Shown: positions 32,862 to 41,996 of the stretch, in pieces
Layout: each line of letters begins with the position of its first letter
Position numbering within the stretch: position 1 is the first letter of the stretch
From: Hominiventricola aquisgranensis
Lineage (GTDB): Bacteria; Bacillota; Clostridia; Lachnospirales; Lachnospiraceae
Length of the DNA stretch: 64,000 nt
NCBI RefSeq assembly: GCF_040096225.1
Contig: NZ_JBBMFC010000008.1
Coordinates: 56,585 to 120,584, forward strand
Reading direction: 5' to 3'
The notes under the pieces: model-generated
What the model saw: the letters and a program-made list of their open reading frames with translations, nothing else
Database searches by the model: none
Told to the model about the DNA's origin: nothing
Translations under genes and position numbers: made by a program

Positions 32862-33467
32862 TTACAGTTCGGCAAAATTTTTCAGCATCTGAAGTCCCGC
32901 CCGGGAACTCTTCTCAGGATGGAACTGGCAGGCAAATACATTGCCCTTCTCCACAGACGCATGGATCGTAACTCCATACTGCGTCGTTGCTTTTACGATG
33001 CTCTCCTCTTCAGCTTTCAGATAATAGGAGTGTACAAAATAAACATACGGATGCTCTTCCAGACCTTTGAATAATCTGCCCTGATTCTGAAACGTCAGGG
33101 AATTCCATCCCATATGCGGGATCTTTAAGCCTTCTGTCTCCGGGATCTTCAGAATCTCGCCTTTGAGGATTCCCAGGCCTTCCACCCCCGGACTTTCCTC
33201 GCTTCGTTCAAATAAAAGCTGCAGCCCCAGACAGATTCCAAGAAATGGTTTCTCAAGTTCTGTCAGCTCATGGATCACATCTACCAGTCCGTATTCCTGA
33301 AGATGGTTCATAGCGTCTCCAAACGATCCCACTCCCGGCAGGATCACTTTGTCTGCCCGAAGAAGGGTATCTCTGTCTCTTGTGATGCAGACATCCTGTC
33401 CTAAATACTTCATGGCCTTTTCCACACTGCGGATATTGCCTGCATCGTAGTCGATAATTCCAATCAT
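32862..33467 (-). CDS. hisH: Imidazole glycerol phosphate synthase, glutaminase subunit HisH
   Basis: A 201-residue class I glutamine amidotransferase with the nucleophile Cys79 in FLGICLGLQLLF and the catalytic His/Glu in CQFHPEKSS. It starts MIGIIDYDAGNIRSVEKA, typical of HisH. It liberates ammonia from glutamine for HisF, whose gene follows immediately. Confidence 0.96.
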   Translation of the reverse strand: MIGIIDYDAGNIRSVEKAMKYLGQDVCITRDRDTLLRADKVILPGVGSFGDAMNHLQEYGLVDVIHELTELEKPFLGICLGLQLLFERSEESPGVEGLGILKGEILKIPETEGLKIPHMGWNSLTFQNQGRLFKGLEEHPYVYFVHSYYLKAEEESIVKATTQYGVTIHASVEKGNVFACQFHPEKSSRAGLQMLKNFAEL

Positions 33468-33488
33468 AAGCTGCCTCCTCTTGTGTGT

Positions 33489-33959
33489 CTAATTAGCGGT
33501 AAATAATTTTACCGGATCTTCCTTCACAGATGTTCCTCTGTCAGCGATCTCCTCTGAAAGCTGTGGAAATTTTCCGCTGACTCTGATATATCTTGATTTT
33601 TTATTAAAATAAGCCGTCTTCTCAAAGGGAAAACGCACAAGCTGTGGATGTGCGAATCCAACGCCCAGCTCCAGTACACAGAGCTTCTGGTTCAAGGTGA
33701 ATGACAGCCAGTGAAGATATTTCTCCCAGCTTTCATGTCCCTCTGGATCCACAAGCGGCGCCGTGATCTGTTCCGGTGCAAGCCCTGCTGCTTCCAGTCT
33801 TTCTCTGTCCTTCAGTGTCACAATAAAATAGTCCTTATGTTCCAGCAGTCCTTTTAGCTCCTGGTAAAATGCCGCCATATCTCCGGTCAGTTCTTCACCA
33901 AGCCCCACAAGCACCAGACTTGCATTCTGAACTTCCTGTCTGATCTCCTCTAATGTCAA
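33489..33959 (-). CDS. Conserved hypothetical protein, Sir2-like fold possible
   Basis: A 156-residue protein with ASLVLVGLGEELTGDMAAFYQ near the start and LCVLELGVGFAHPQLVRFPFE near the end. The pattern of a short strand-glycine loop and the LELGVGF.HP segment resembles bacterial Sir2/NAD-binding-like proteins found beside his or tRNA genes in Lachnospiraceae, but no zinc-binding cysteines or catalytic His are evident, so deacetylase activity is unlikely. It leads the hisHF-ung unit, 21 bases before hisH. The function is not known to me. Confidence 0.6.
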   Translation of the reverse strand: MTLEEIRQEVQNASLVLVGLGEELTGDMAAFYQELKGLLEHKDYFIVTLKDRERLEAAGLAPEQITAPLVDPEGHESWEKYLHWLSFTLNQKLCVLELGVGFAHPQLVRFPFEKTAYFNKKSRYIRVSGKFPQLSEEIADRGTSVKEDPVKLFTAN

Positions 33960-34033
33960 TGTGTTGTCTCCTTGCTCTAAACTATCTTTTGAACGGTATT
34001 ATACCATAGCGTAAAGCCTTTATTCAATTATCA

Positions 34034-34080
34034 AAATCAAAACAGCTTCTCATGCTGCTTAATGGCATGAAAAGCTGTCC
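34034..34080 (-). terminator. Terminator of the pilus operon
   Basis: ACAGCTTTTCATGC / GCATGAGAAGCTGT hairpin read on the minus strand, followed by TTTTGATTTTG, just past the last pilin gene. Confidence 0.75.
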
Positions 34081-34084
34081 TTAT

Positions 34085-34765
34085 TTAACAATAATATTTT
34101 TTCATTTTTCCAACTATTATCATACTTCCACTCAAAGTAAGCAGGATCAGTGCACCCCACAGAAGCGGTTGCTGAGCATCTCCGGTACGCGGTGCCCCAA
34201 TTGCAGCCGGTGGCTGCTGGATTACCGTTGTATATGTCACAGTTTCTTCTGTTCTATGATGATGACTGCTTCCACCTCCGTTGTTTCTCGGTGCATCGTA
34301 ATGGTTCTGGAACTGAACCGCATCATTTTTCATCGTGGTTCCTTCCTTGACTGCCCACAGCTCTGCTGTAAGGCCGCCTTCCGCATCATTCTGCACCCGG
34401 ACGGTCACTGTATAGACCGTCTTATCATAGGTGAACCGGTCAGTGCTTCCGCTTTTCTGATAAATCTTATACTGATAGTCTCCTGGTACTGTATAATGGA
34501 TCTGTCCAAAGGAAACCGTTCCACTATTCAGCACCTTCTGTGTCATGTTCTCCGCTACAGGTGCATCTTTGGTGATGGCTTCCATAACCACTTCATAGAC
34601 TTCCCCTGACGGAATCCTGTCTCCGCTCACCTGCACCGTTGCCGGTATGGTCACATCACATGCATATTCCTTCGCATGTACAGATCCCGGCAGCAAAAGG
34701 AATGCAAGCAGGCAAGGAAACCATGCCAGGCACCGAAGCTTCCGCATCATTTGCATCCTCATCAT
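34085..34765 (-). CDS. Pilin-like surface protein, probable pilus base (FctB/Spy0128-like)
   Basis: A 226-residue protein with a signal peptide (CLLAFLLLPGSVHAKEYAC), one Spy0128-type beta-sandwich domain (VSFGQIHYTVPGDYQYKIYQ, YDKTVYTVTVRV), a flexible His/Ser/Pro linker and a C-terminal sorting signal: APRTGD, a hydrophobic segment LLWGALILLTLSGSMIIVG and a basic tail KMKKYYC. The last gene of the operon with a single domain corresponds to FctB-type basal pilins in streptococci. Its sorting motif differs from the PTGL motif of the shaft and adhesin, so it may be the subunit anchored to the wall by another sortase. Confidence 0.8.
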   Translation of the reverse strand: MMRMQMMRKLRCLAWFPCLLAFLLLPGSVHAKEYACDVTIPATVQVSGDRIPSGEVYEVVMEAITKDAPVAENMTQKVLNSGTVSFGQIHYTVPGDYQYKIYQKSGSTDRFTYDKTVYTVTVRVQNDAEGGLTAELWAVKEGTTMKNDAVQFQNHYDAPRNNGGGSSHHHRTEETVTYTTVIQQPPAAIGAPRTGDAQQPLLWGALILLTLSGSMIIVGKMKKYYC

Positions 34766-34784
34766 ATCTACCTCCTTCTTGTGT

Positions 34785-35525
34785 TCAACTTATTTTCTCC
34801 AACCGTCCGAACACGATCACACGGCCATTGGTCCTTGCATCTGCACAGGTGGACAGGCCGATCACCTGCGCCGGTCTATCTGTTGTCGTATTCTTATAAA
34901 CAACTGCATGTTCTTCAATATAAGAAAGCAGTTTATTCAGATCTGTATCCGCTCCGCATCCATAGATCATGCTGTCATATGCATCGGTCTCCACACAGGC
35001 AAACATCTGGATCTGATAGGTTGCATCCGCAAGATACAACCAGCCTTCCATATGCTTTTCAAAATACGATATATCCGTATATTCCACCACATCTCCGAAC
35101 ATTCCTCCATGATCCATATGGTGTCCATAAATCAGGCTGTATCCATCGGAAAAATCAGAACTGTTACGACAGGACAGGAATAAGGATCCCGACAGAGAGA
35201 ACTCACCAAACACATCTTTATTGATGTATTCCATATCATCATTCCCCTGGAGCACCGGATAATCAATATGCGTATCCGGGATCGTCAGCCATCCCCGGGT
35301 ATCTGGATTGATTAAAGCCAGTTCCTGCAGCGAAAGATGTTCTCCCTCCGTCTCCGAAGTGGGTTTATATTTCAGAAGCTCTTCTCCCACAGCCGCATTT
35401 CCATAGATTCTGGCGGTATCCCACAGGGAATAACCGCCATAGAGAAACATGACCAGAATCAGAAAACCTGCCAGAATACTTAACAATCTGTCTCCCAGCC
35501 TTACCAGTCTGAGTGTGATCTGCAA
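34785..35525 (-). CDS. srtB: Class B sortase, pilus-assembling
   Basis: A 246-residue protein with an N-terminal membrane segment (LLSILAGFLILVMFLYGGY). Catalytic elements are YGHHMDHGGMF (His near 134), IGLSTCADARTNGR (Cys227) and the following arginine. LTIPDTHIDYPVLQGNDDMEY is typical for class B. The usual TLSTC box is GLSTC here. Class B sortases polymerise pilins in FCT-type pilus islands; position between two pilin genes supports this role. Confidence 0.93.
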   Translation of the reverse strand: MQITLRLVRLGDRLLSILAGFLILVMFLYGGYSLWDTARIYGNAAVGEELLKYKPTSETEGEHLSLQELALINPDTRGWLTIPDTHIDYPVLQGNDDMEYINKDVFGEFSLSGSLFLSCRNSSDFSDGYSLIYGHHMDHGGMFGDVVEYTDISYFEKHMEGWLYLADATYQIQMFACVETDAYDSMIYGCGADTDLNKLLSYIEEHAVVYKNTTTDRPAQVIGLSTCADARTNGRVIVFGRLEKIS

Positions 35526-35528
35526 TAG

Positions 35529-36572
35529 TTATTCTTCCGGACGCTGTTTTTTGCGGAGGAATAATGCGCCAAGAGAACCAGCCATGCCAAGCATCAGCGC
35601 ATATGGTACAACAGTAGTTACCAAACCCGTCGGAGAAGCCGCATCTTTATGGTTGGTTACTGTAATCGTTGTTCCATCTGCAGTCAGCGTTCCAATATTG
35701 CTCTTATTGGTTGTTGTATATCCAAGACTGCTGTAATCGTCCTCAATGATACTGTACTGGTCAGACTCACTGAGCCCCAGAACCTGAATGGAACCGCCAT
35801 GTTTGATGGAATAGCTGGTTGCCTGTGCGCCGCTCACTACATGATATTCAACTGCGGCTGCATCAGCTGTCTCTTTTACCAGCACCTGATACCATTCACC
35901 TTCTCCGCCATCCACAGACACTGCAAACTGAAATTCCTGGCTTGCTTTATTTCCCATAGTTCCGGTAACCTCTTTGATCACAGTGATATCATGGGTACTG
36001 TCATTATCCTCTCTGGCTCCATAATCGTTGGTAAATGCAAGATCAGCTTTGTCTCTATTTTTCACTGAGACTGCATTTCCCACATAGAGTCCGTTATTGG
36101 AATTGTACACATATAGATATACATCATAGGTGCTGTTATCATAGTCCATCCCTTCATAATCACCAGATGCCTCTGTTACCAGATAATGGTATACTCCCGG
36201 AGAGGTAAATACACTGCCATCAACTGCCAGACTTCCATGCGCTGTATAAGAAGCCAAAGGAGTTGTTCCCGACGGTGTAAATACGGCATTCTCATCTGCT
36301 GCCAGTCCGCCTGTCACACCGGCGCTGACCACATTGCCCTCAAAGGTTCCTTCTCCGCCATTTGCCACTCGGAAGCTAAAGGATGTATCCGGTGCGTAAG
36401 TATGTCCATCCGTAGCCACTGTCTTCTGAACAGGCACTGCTTCTATAGCATGATTGCCATCACCAACGATCGGCGCTGCACATACACTCATACCTGCCAT
36501 GGATACCATCATTGCTCCCGTCATCACAGAAGCCGCCACTTTTCTGGAAATATTTCCTCTTTTCATTCTCAA
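35529..36572 (-). CDS. Major pilin (Spy0128-like isopeptide domains)
   Basis: A 347-residue protein with a signal peptide (KVAASVMTGAMMVSMAGMSVCAA), two tandem beta-sandwich domains (about 40-190 and 190-310; FSFRVANGGEGTFEG, YDVYLYVYN, ITVIKEVTGTMGNKASQEFQF) of the pilin isopeptide type and a C-terminal sorting signal SPTGL followed by a hydrophobic stretch and RKKQRPEE. Lys and Asn/Glu residues in EVTG and DYGA segments could form intramolecular isopeptide bonds. The largest pilin next to the sortase, it is likely the shaft subunit. Confidence 0.85.
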   Translation of the reverse strand: MRMKRGNISRKVAASVMTGAMMVSMAGMSVCAAPIVGDGNHAIEAVPVQKTVATDGHTYAPDTSFSFRVANGGEGTFEGNVVSAGVTGGLAADENAVFTPSGTTPLASYTAHGSLAVDGSVFTSPGVYHYLVTEASGDYEGMDYDNSTYDVYLYVYNSNNGLYVGNAVSVKNRDKADLAFTNDYGAREDNDSTHDITVIKEVTGTMGNKASQEFQFAVSVDGGEGEWYQVLVKETADAAAVEYHVVSGAQATSYSIKHGGSIQVLGLSESDQYSIIEDDYSSLGYTTTNKSNIGTLTADGTTITVTNHKDAASPTGLVTTVVPYALMLGMAGSLGALFLRKKQRPEE

Positions 36573-36617
36573 TGATCCTCTCTTTCCTGTTACTGATGCC
36601 GGTGCACTCGATTCTCC

Positions 36618-37124
36618 CTAGATCCCTGATCTTCGAATTGCCGTGATCACCGTTCCCTTTAATTCCTTCTTCGTTACCGGTCCGAAATACCGGCTGTCTT
36701 TTGCGCCTTCCCGATAATCACACAGGATAAACACTTCCTCATCAGTAAGTGTGACAGGATACTTGATTCCCTCCTCATATGGTTCTGTCGAATAATAGAT
36801 CTCATTTTCCACAATGGCATTTCCGTTGATCTGAAGCAATGTATCTTCCCGGATTTCTACCGTATCCCCACCTCTGGCAACCACTCTTCCCACATGGGTC
36901 TTGCCTTCTTTTTCAAACACCACTACTTCTCTGTCTCCAGGCGTGCGATCCAGACGGTAATACAACAATAGATCTCCGGCTGCCAGCTTCGGCATCATGG
37001 ACTGATCCTTCATGGGCATAACTCCGAATACAACACCAAAGATCACCCACAGGGTCACAGCCATGATCGCCGCTTTTACAAGAAATGCATGTATTTCTGC
37101 AATCAGCCTTTTTCTTTCCTCCAC
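36618..37124 (-). CDS. Signal peptidase I family protein, SipA-like pilus accessory
   Basis: A 168-residue S26 protein with one N-terminal membrane helix (AAIMAVTLWVIFGVVFGVM). The Ser box is MKDQSMMPKL with Ser42 present. In ordinary signal peptidases the second box is KRVIGLPGD; here it is HVGRVVARGGD, so Gly79 replaces the catalytic Lys. In S. pyogenes FCT islands SipA similarly lacks catalytic residues and acts as a pilus chaperone. Position between adhesin and major pilin is the same. I infer a non-peptidase assembly role. Confidence 0.8.
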   Translation of the reverse strand: MEERKRLIAEIHAFLVKAAIMAVTLWVIFGVVFGVMPMKDQSMMPKLAAGDLLLYYRLDRTPGDREVVVFEKEGKTHVGRVVARGGDTVEIREDTLLQINGNAIVENEIYYSTEPYEEGIKYPVTLTDEEVFILCDYREGAKDSRYFGPVTKKELKGTVITAIRRSGI

Positions 37125-37147
37125 TTGCTATGCCTCTATCTCTCCCT

Positions 37148-40057
37148 TTATCTGTCTTTTTTCCGCTCTGTCAATTCCAGAACGACTGTCATTCCTGCCA
37201 GCACCAACATCCATACAAATGGCATCGTCTCTGTCGCAAGACCGGTAGGCGGCTTAATTTCGATCTCCCACTGAGCATAGAGCTTGTTCGTCTCCTCGTT
37301 CAACGTATCGACCCGGATCTTATCACCTTTCTGATAGAGCGTTCCATTTCCTGCCTGATCGATTGTCCAGCCGATGAACCGATATCCTGTCCTCTCCGGA
37401 TCATTTTCCTCAATCGCATACAGGGCGTTAGGTGTCTCGATTGGAACTGCGATCGGATCTGGTGCGCCTTCATAATTATAAACATAAGTCAATGAAGTCT
37501 CCCGGATCAATGCCCACTGTGCGTACAATGTCACATCATCGGCAGGCATTGTAAACGAATCTGATGGGTAATAAGAGCGTCCACTTCCATCAGCTCTGGT
37601 ATTCCAGTAAAGGAAACCATAATGCTCCTGCGAAGCCTGCCAGCCTTTCGGGCACTCCCACAGAGAAGCTTTTGCTCCATCTGCATATAATCTGGAATCA
37701 GTCACTGGATCGCCGACACCTGCTCCCGGATCATAAGTCAGTTTAAACCGGCTGTTGCTGATCCATCTGGCTTTCAGAGTCGTATCTGCTGTGATCCCGG
37801 TTCCAAAATGGAAGGGAGAATCTGCTCTGGTCCATCCGGCAAAGGTATAGCCTTCCCGCACCGGATCTGCTGGTCGTGTAACAATCTCTCCTTTTTTCAC
37901 CTGCTGATCATCATAAGCATCTGGGTCAGCCTGTGCAGCAAGATCCGCTCCATTCAGGTCAAAACTTACCTCATAGACCGGCTCTGTCCATTTGGCATAC
38001 AATGGAAAATCTCCAGCCGGCATGGTTTTTCCTTCAAAGGAATAGGCGGTTCCTTCCAGTAATTCATTGTCATACCATCCCTGGAACACATAATCTTCCT
38101 TGCCTGTTGGCGGCTGTGGCGTAAAATCAGCTCCACTGATGTCTGCCTGATACTTGAAGGTCTTGCTGGTCAGCTCATTTTCCCCATCATAGAAATGGAT
38201 CGCATAGGAATTTCTGGAGTAATAAAAATTCCAGCCGTAGATATTTTCTCTCCAGTCAAATGTTGTCACTCCAGACCCGATCCGGGGACTGGATGGATCA
38301 CCACTCATTCTTACTGTAAATCCTTTGATGGGATAATAGTCATTATCGGTAGTTGTCCAGTCTCTGTTACGTGACCGAAAGGAATCTGTGTGATCCAGTA
38401 CATAGTTACCATCCAGCCCCTCCAGATAAAAACGTGTCTCTATGGTATAATTTCCGTTCTGATCCACATAATAGAATACATTGGGATTAGCTGCATCACC
38501 GGGTATCGGCATGGTCGCAATACCGCTCTGATACTTGTCTCCATTTCTTGATATTCTCCAGTTACTTGGATACGTATTGTCAAGATCTTTTCTACGGCTT
38601 GGCCACTGACCACTGATATTTGCACCATATTTCGCTGTGATGGTCAGTTCTTCAATTGCCCTTCCATTCCGCATGAATTTCACTGTGTAGATATTCCGGT
38701 CATAATACACATGCACTACCGTAGAACCATCCCCGGCAATCGTCTGCTGAACGACCAGTTTTCTCGTACTTGCACTGAAACCCTTATAGCTTTTTGATGC
38801 GGATGCTTCTGTCAACTCTCCCGTCAATCCCTGTCTGACTTCTGACTCTTTCAGAGAGTATCCGTCATCGTCTGCATTTTCCTGCCAGTACAGTACCGTG
38901 TAGTTGACCAGAACTGCATCCCATTTTGCATAGAGAGTTACATTGGCAGACAACTCTCCTCCAAAAGGAAATGCTTTCGTGCATGCTTCATCTTCATACC
39001 AGCCCGCAAATGCATATCCTGCACGAACTGGATCTTCCGGCTTTGTGGTGGTCTCTCCTGTTCTCACAAATACAGGCTCTGTCACACTGCCGCCATCAGA
39101 CTTAAATGTGATCCAGTGTGCCTTTGCCACTACCGGATAAAGCGTCAGGTCATCGCCTTCGATGGCCAAATCCTTTGTTCCAGCAAAAGTATCCGGATCT
39201 TCCTTCAAGTCTGTGGACCAGCCGATCAGGGCGGCTTCTGTGTCACTGGTGACAAACGGAACATCCGCTACCACAACCTTCTCTCCATCCTCATGGTAAG
39301 TCTGCGTGAAGATCACTTTCTCATGTTTCTCATCCATGTAATATACATAGAATACGGTCTCGTATCTTGCATAAAGAACAGTTTCTATACTCTCTGTCAG
39401 TTCTCCTTCTTCACCAAATGCATCGAACACTTCTCCCTCCGTCACGTCCGTATACCATCCGACAAATCTGGCATGTTCCTTTTCCGGTGTCTCCGGCTCA
39501 TTCAGAGTCTCACCAACAGACAGGATCTGCTGATCAAGTTCTGTCGTTCCGTCCTCATCATAAAAAGTGTAGGTGTGGACGACTGCATCGCCTGGCCGCA
39601 CGATCCGCATCGGAGAGCTGGCCTGAGTGTCTGTCTGCTCATCAGTTTTCGCATCTGTCTTCACCTCTTCGTACGAAGAAGCCTGTGCTGCCTCATTCAG
39701 AACTGCTTCCTCTGACTCTTCAGCTCCTTCAGAAGCTTCCACTACGTCAGGTCCTGCTGCTTGCCCAGAATCAGCAGTCTCCCTGGTTGCTTCCAATTCT
39801 TCTGCGATTTCTGGCTCTTCCACCACATCTGCGATTTCTGGCTCTTCTACCACATCTGCGATTTCCGGCTCTTCTACCACCTCCGATGCCTCGTCCTCTT
39901 TCTGCTCTTCTTCGGCTGAATCCTGTTCCTCCAAAACTTCTGTCTCAGCTTCTGTACTTTCCTGCGCCAGCACCTGGAACCTGCTGTCACACAATCCCGA
40001 GAGTATCAGCGCCAGCACCATTGCCAGTGCCAGCAATCTCTTCAAGTTCCTCCTCAT
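37148..40057 (-). CDS. Large surface adhesin with InlB-type repeats, probable pilus tip
   Basis: A 969-residue protein. Signal peptide: RLLALAMVLALILSGLCDS. Residues about 35-150 are Glu-rich and contain tandem VVEEPEIAD units. The rest is at least five Listeria-Bacteroides (InlB B) repeats, each ending GYAFAGWYEDEACT..LYAKW or similar; for example GYTFAGW, EHARFVGWYTD and GFLYWNTRADGSG. The C-terminus has PPTGL, a hydrophobic span and ERKKDR, a sorting signal. It leads the operon where streptococci have the Cpa-type tip adhesin. AGGAGA precedes the ATG. The ligand is unknown. Confidence 0.88.
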   Translation of the reverse strand: MRRNLKRLLALAMVLALILSGLCDSRFQVLAQESTEAETEVLEEQDSAEEEQKEDEASEVVEEPEIADVVEEPEIADVVEEPEIAEELEATRETADSGQAAGPDVVEASEGAEESEEAVLNEAAQASSYEEVKTDAKTDEQTDTQASSPMRIVRPGDAVVHTYTFYDEDGTTELDQQILSVGETLNEPETPEKEHARFVGWYTDVTEGEVFDAFGEEGELTESIETVLYARYETVFYVYYMDEKHEKVIFTQTYHEDGEKVVVADVPFVTSDTEAALIGWSTDLKEDPDTFAGTKDLAIEGDDLTLYPVVAKAHWITFKSDGGSVTEPVFVRTGETTTKPEDPVRAGYAFAGWYEDEACTKAFPFGGELSANVTLYAKWDAVLVNYTVLYWQENADDDGYSLKESEVRQGLTGELTEASASKSYKGFSASTRKLVVQQTIAGDGSTVVHVYYDRNIYTVKFMRNGRAIEELTITAKYGANISGQWPSRRKDLDNTYPSNWRISRNGDKYQSGIATMPIPGDAANPNVFYYVDQNGNYTIETRFYLEGLDGNYVLDHTDSFRSRNRDWTTTDNDYYPIKGFTVRMSGDPSSPRIGSGVTTFDWRENIYGWNFYYSRNSYAIHFYDGENELTSKTFKYQADISGADFTPQPPTGKEDYVFQGWYDNELLEGTAYSFEGKTMPAGDFPLYAKWTEPVYEVSFDLNGADLAAQADPDAYDDQQVKKGEIVTRPADPVREGYTFAGWTRADSPFHFGTGITADTTLKARWISNSRFKLTYDPGAGVGDPVTDSRLYADGAKASLWECPKGWQASQEHYGFLYWNTRADGSGRSYYPSDSFTMPADDVTLYAQWALIRETSLTYVYNYEGAPDPIAVPIETPNALYAIEENDPERTGYRFIGWTIDQAGNGTLYQKGDKIRVDTLNEETNKLYAQWEIEIKPPTGLATETMPFVWMLVLAGMTVVLELTERKKDR

Positions 40058-40269
40058 TCCGCATTCTCCTATCTATTCTCCATGTTCTATTCTCCTTCTC
40101 TTCTGTAAGTTTCTTAAGCATAGCACATGAAAAATGCAGAGTTTGTCAGATTATGTTCCCTTGGAATATTTTTCCGGGAATCTATTGCAACGCAAAACTA
40201 ATATAGATACAACAAATAGTAATCTATGAAAATCTCATGAAAATCCATACCCTGGCGCTCTAACACAAA

Positions 40270-40303
40270 AAGAGCCAGTCCTTCATGACTGACTCTCTAT
40301 TAA
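40270..40303 (-). terminator. Terminator of the Rpn nuclease gene
   Basis: AGAGTCAGTC / GACTGGCTCT hairpin on the minus strand (one U-G pair) followed by TTTTTG. A diverged copy of this sequence lies at 41561-41603. Confidence 0.7.
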
Positions 40304-40352
40304 CTCGGTATTTTTTACTTTTCCTGCTGATTCTTCACAACAGAATCATTAT

Positions 40353-41411
40353 CTACTCTGACTTCCAAAAAGTTTTTATATATTTAATAGCCTCGTCTTC
40401 TGGAATATGAAAACGCATGATAATCTGCGACTGTGCATCCGCCTCCGTCGTTCCCATGTCCTGGCATAGCTCGATCATGTTGCGGATGCCTGTTTTCATT
40501 CCAGTCTGTAATCCCTCCTGCTGTCCTTCAAGTCGTCCCTCAAGTCGTCCTTCACGCTGTCCCTCAAGTCGTCCCTCAAGTCGTCCTTGTTCAATTCCTT
40601 TTTTGATTCCCTTTAGTTCCACATAATCACTTAAATTCATACTTCCGTCCACTCCTTTCTCCAGAGAATCATTCATCCTCATTCCCAGTTGTTCCAAAGT
40701 CTGTAATTTTTCCTGCTTGGACATCTGGTTACTGAACAATGTCTGCAACATCTTCATCGTACCATCTTCAGGTACTGCATCATCATTTAACCGGATGATC
40801 ACTACGTTAATCAGATCATAGAGATCCTTGTTTCTTTTTACTGAACCAATTATATCATTTTTTGAAATATCATACAAGGTCACTGTGTCAGATTCGCAGG
40901 CTGGAACATTGCCTACACAGAGCCAGATGCTGTACACTTTTTGCAGGCAGCCGTAGTTTGTTTCCCTGTTGATTTGTTTCAACTGAGAACTCAACCTTCT
41001 GGCGCCATAATAGATTCCCCTCATTTCCAACGGATACCCAGGATAATAATCTGCCTGAGCTTCCAGATTGATATAGAGTCCAATCTTTTCCTGCTCATTT
41101 CCCGGATAATAAGCCTGAAAAACGATATCATAATAAACGGTTCCTTCCTTCTGCGAAGAATCCTTCTCCGAAAGTCCTTTGATCACCGACGAATCTCTGT
41201 TCACTCCGACTTTTGACACCAGAATTGTCTCCGGTTCAATATATTTCGTCTCAATTTCCTCTAGCTGCAGATGCTCATATTCACTCACAAAGCGCTTCAA
41301 AATCCATGCAAGCACCTGCTTATCAGATAATACCTTAAGCATTGCCTGATCATATTTTGCCTTACCCTCTTCTGTACTTAATACAGAAGCACTTAAATTA
41401 TTCAAATGCAT
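40353..41411 (-). CDS. Rpn family recombination-promoting nuclease / PD-(D/E)XK transposase-like protein
   Basis: A 352-residue protein. The N-terminal half has VYYDIVFQAYYPGNE.. and GLYINLEAQADYYPGYPLE, the D...ExQ core of the PD-(D/E)XK nuclease fold used by Rpn proteins. YSIWLCVGNVPA and LYDLINVVIIRL follow. Near residues 285-310 is a low-complexity RLEGRLEGQREGRLEGRLEG-type repeat (RLEG/QREG units), common in this family and prone to slippage. Rpn proteins act as DNA endonucleases in recombination and some in phage defence; the cellular role here is unknown. Confidence 0.82.
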   Translation of the reverse strand: MHLNNLSASVLSTEEGKAKYDQAMLKVLSDKQVLAWILKRFVSEYEHLQLEEIETKYIEPETILVSKVGVNRDSSVIKGLSEKDSSQKEGTVYYDIVFQAYYPGNEQEKIGLYINLEAQADYYPGYPLEMRGIYYGARRLSSQLKQINRETNYGCLQKVYSIWLCVGNVPACESDTVTLYDISKNDIIGSVKRNKDLYDLINVVIIRLNDDAVPEDGTMKMLQTLFSNQMSKQEKLQTLEQLGMRMNDSLEKGVDGSMNLSDYVELKGIKKGIEQGRLEGRLEGQREGRLEGRLEGQQEGLQTGMKTGIRNMIELCQDMGTTEADAQSQIIMRFHIPEDEAIKYIKTFWKSE

Positions 41412-41660
41412 TTCTCCCCTTCTTGTATTGTCACATTGGAATTTTTATCGAATGATCAGATCATGATATGAATATATCTTACATAGAATTTTTGAAAATG
41501 TCACTGGTGTTTACAATTTGTTCATAATTTTTGTGAAACATTGCCAAAACACCAATTAATCCAGTCTTTCACAACTGCCCTCCATTAACTCCGTGTTTTT
41601 TTATCATTGGACAATTCATGTGAGGTGCAAGAACTGGCCAGCCATCTCATTACAGATTAC
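41412..41660. other. Intergenic region with a diverged copy of the Rpn 3' flank
   Basis: Bases 41561-41603 (CCAGTCTTTC...CCATTAACTCCGTG) resemble 40274-40318 at roughly three of four positions, suggesting the tail of a lost second Rpn gene. Nothing else is recognisable before the tsf-like repeat. Confidence 0.4.
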
Positions 41661-41740
41661 AAAAAATCCCCTGCCAGCATCGCTGCCGACAAGGGACTTC
41701 ATAATTTCAATATTCTGCTTATTTAGCAGCTGCCATCTGT
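41661..41740 (-). repeat. Left attachment-like repeat: copy of the tsf 3' end and terminator
   Basis: Eighty bases identical to 51447-51526, the last codons of tsf (QMAAAK stop) plus its terminator. Upstream of the identity the frame still resembles a tsf C-terminus (QVQEVAKQMAAAK) but with other bases, so this is a foreign tsf tail, as elements carry in their att site. The two copies are direct repeats. Confidence 0.85.
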
Positions 41741-41847
41741 TTTGCTACTTCTTGAACCTGAGTTTATTTAGCTCAACCCTCAAAAGTAGCTTATTTATTG
41801 GTTATCTTCTTATTTTTCTCAAGTAGTTTTGCTTCATTCCATTTTTA

Positions 41848-41971
41848 TTTTACGAAGCTTTTTTTCACACATCTTTTTTACTGATTTTCTACTATTGATA
41901 CTCGTCTTGTCTTTATTTTCGTAAAGGTTTCAGTGATTTTCGTAAGATTTATTTTACGAAGGCTTACGAAA
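41848..41971. repeat. Cluster of TTACGAA motifs, candidate integrase arm sites
   Basis: TTACGAA occurs at 41850-41856, 41954-41960 and 41964-41970 and its complement TTCGTAA at 41918-41924 and 41939-41945, between the att-like repeat and the integrase remnant. Tyrosine integrases of Tn916/lambda type bind such repeated arm sites. Confidence 0.5.
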
Positions 41972-41996
41972 TCTTCTCTTCGCAAGCAATTGCCCA

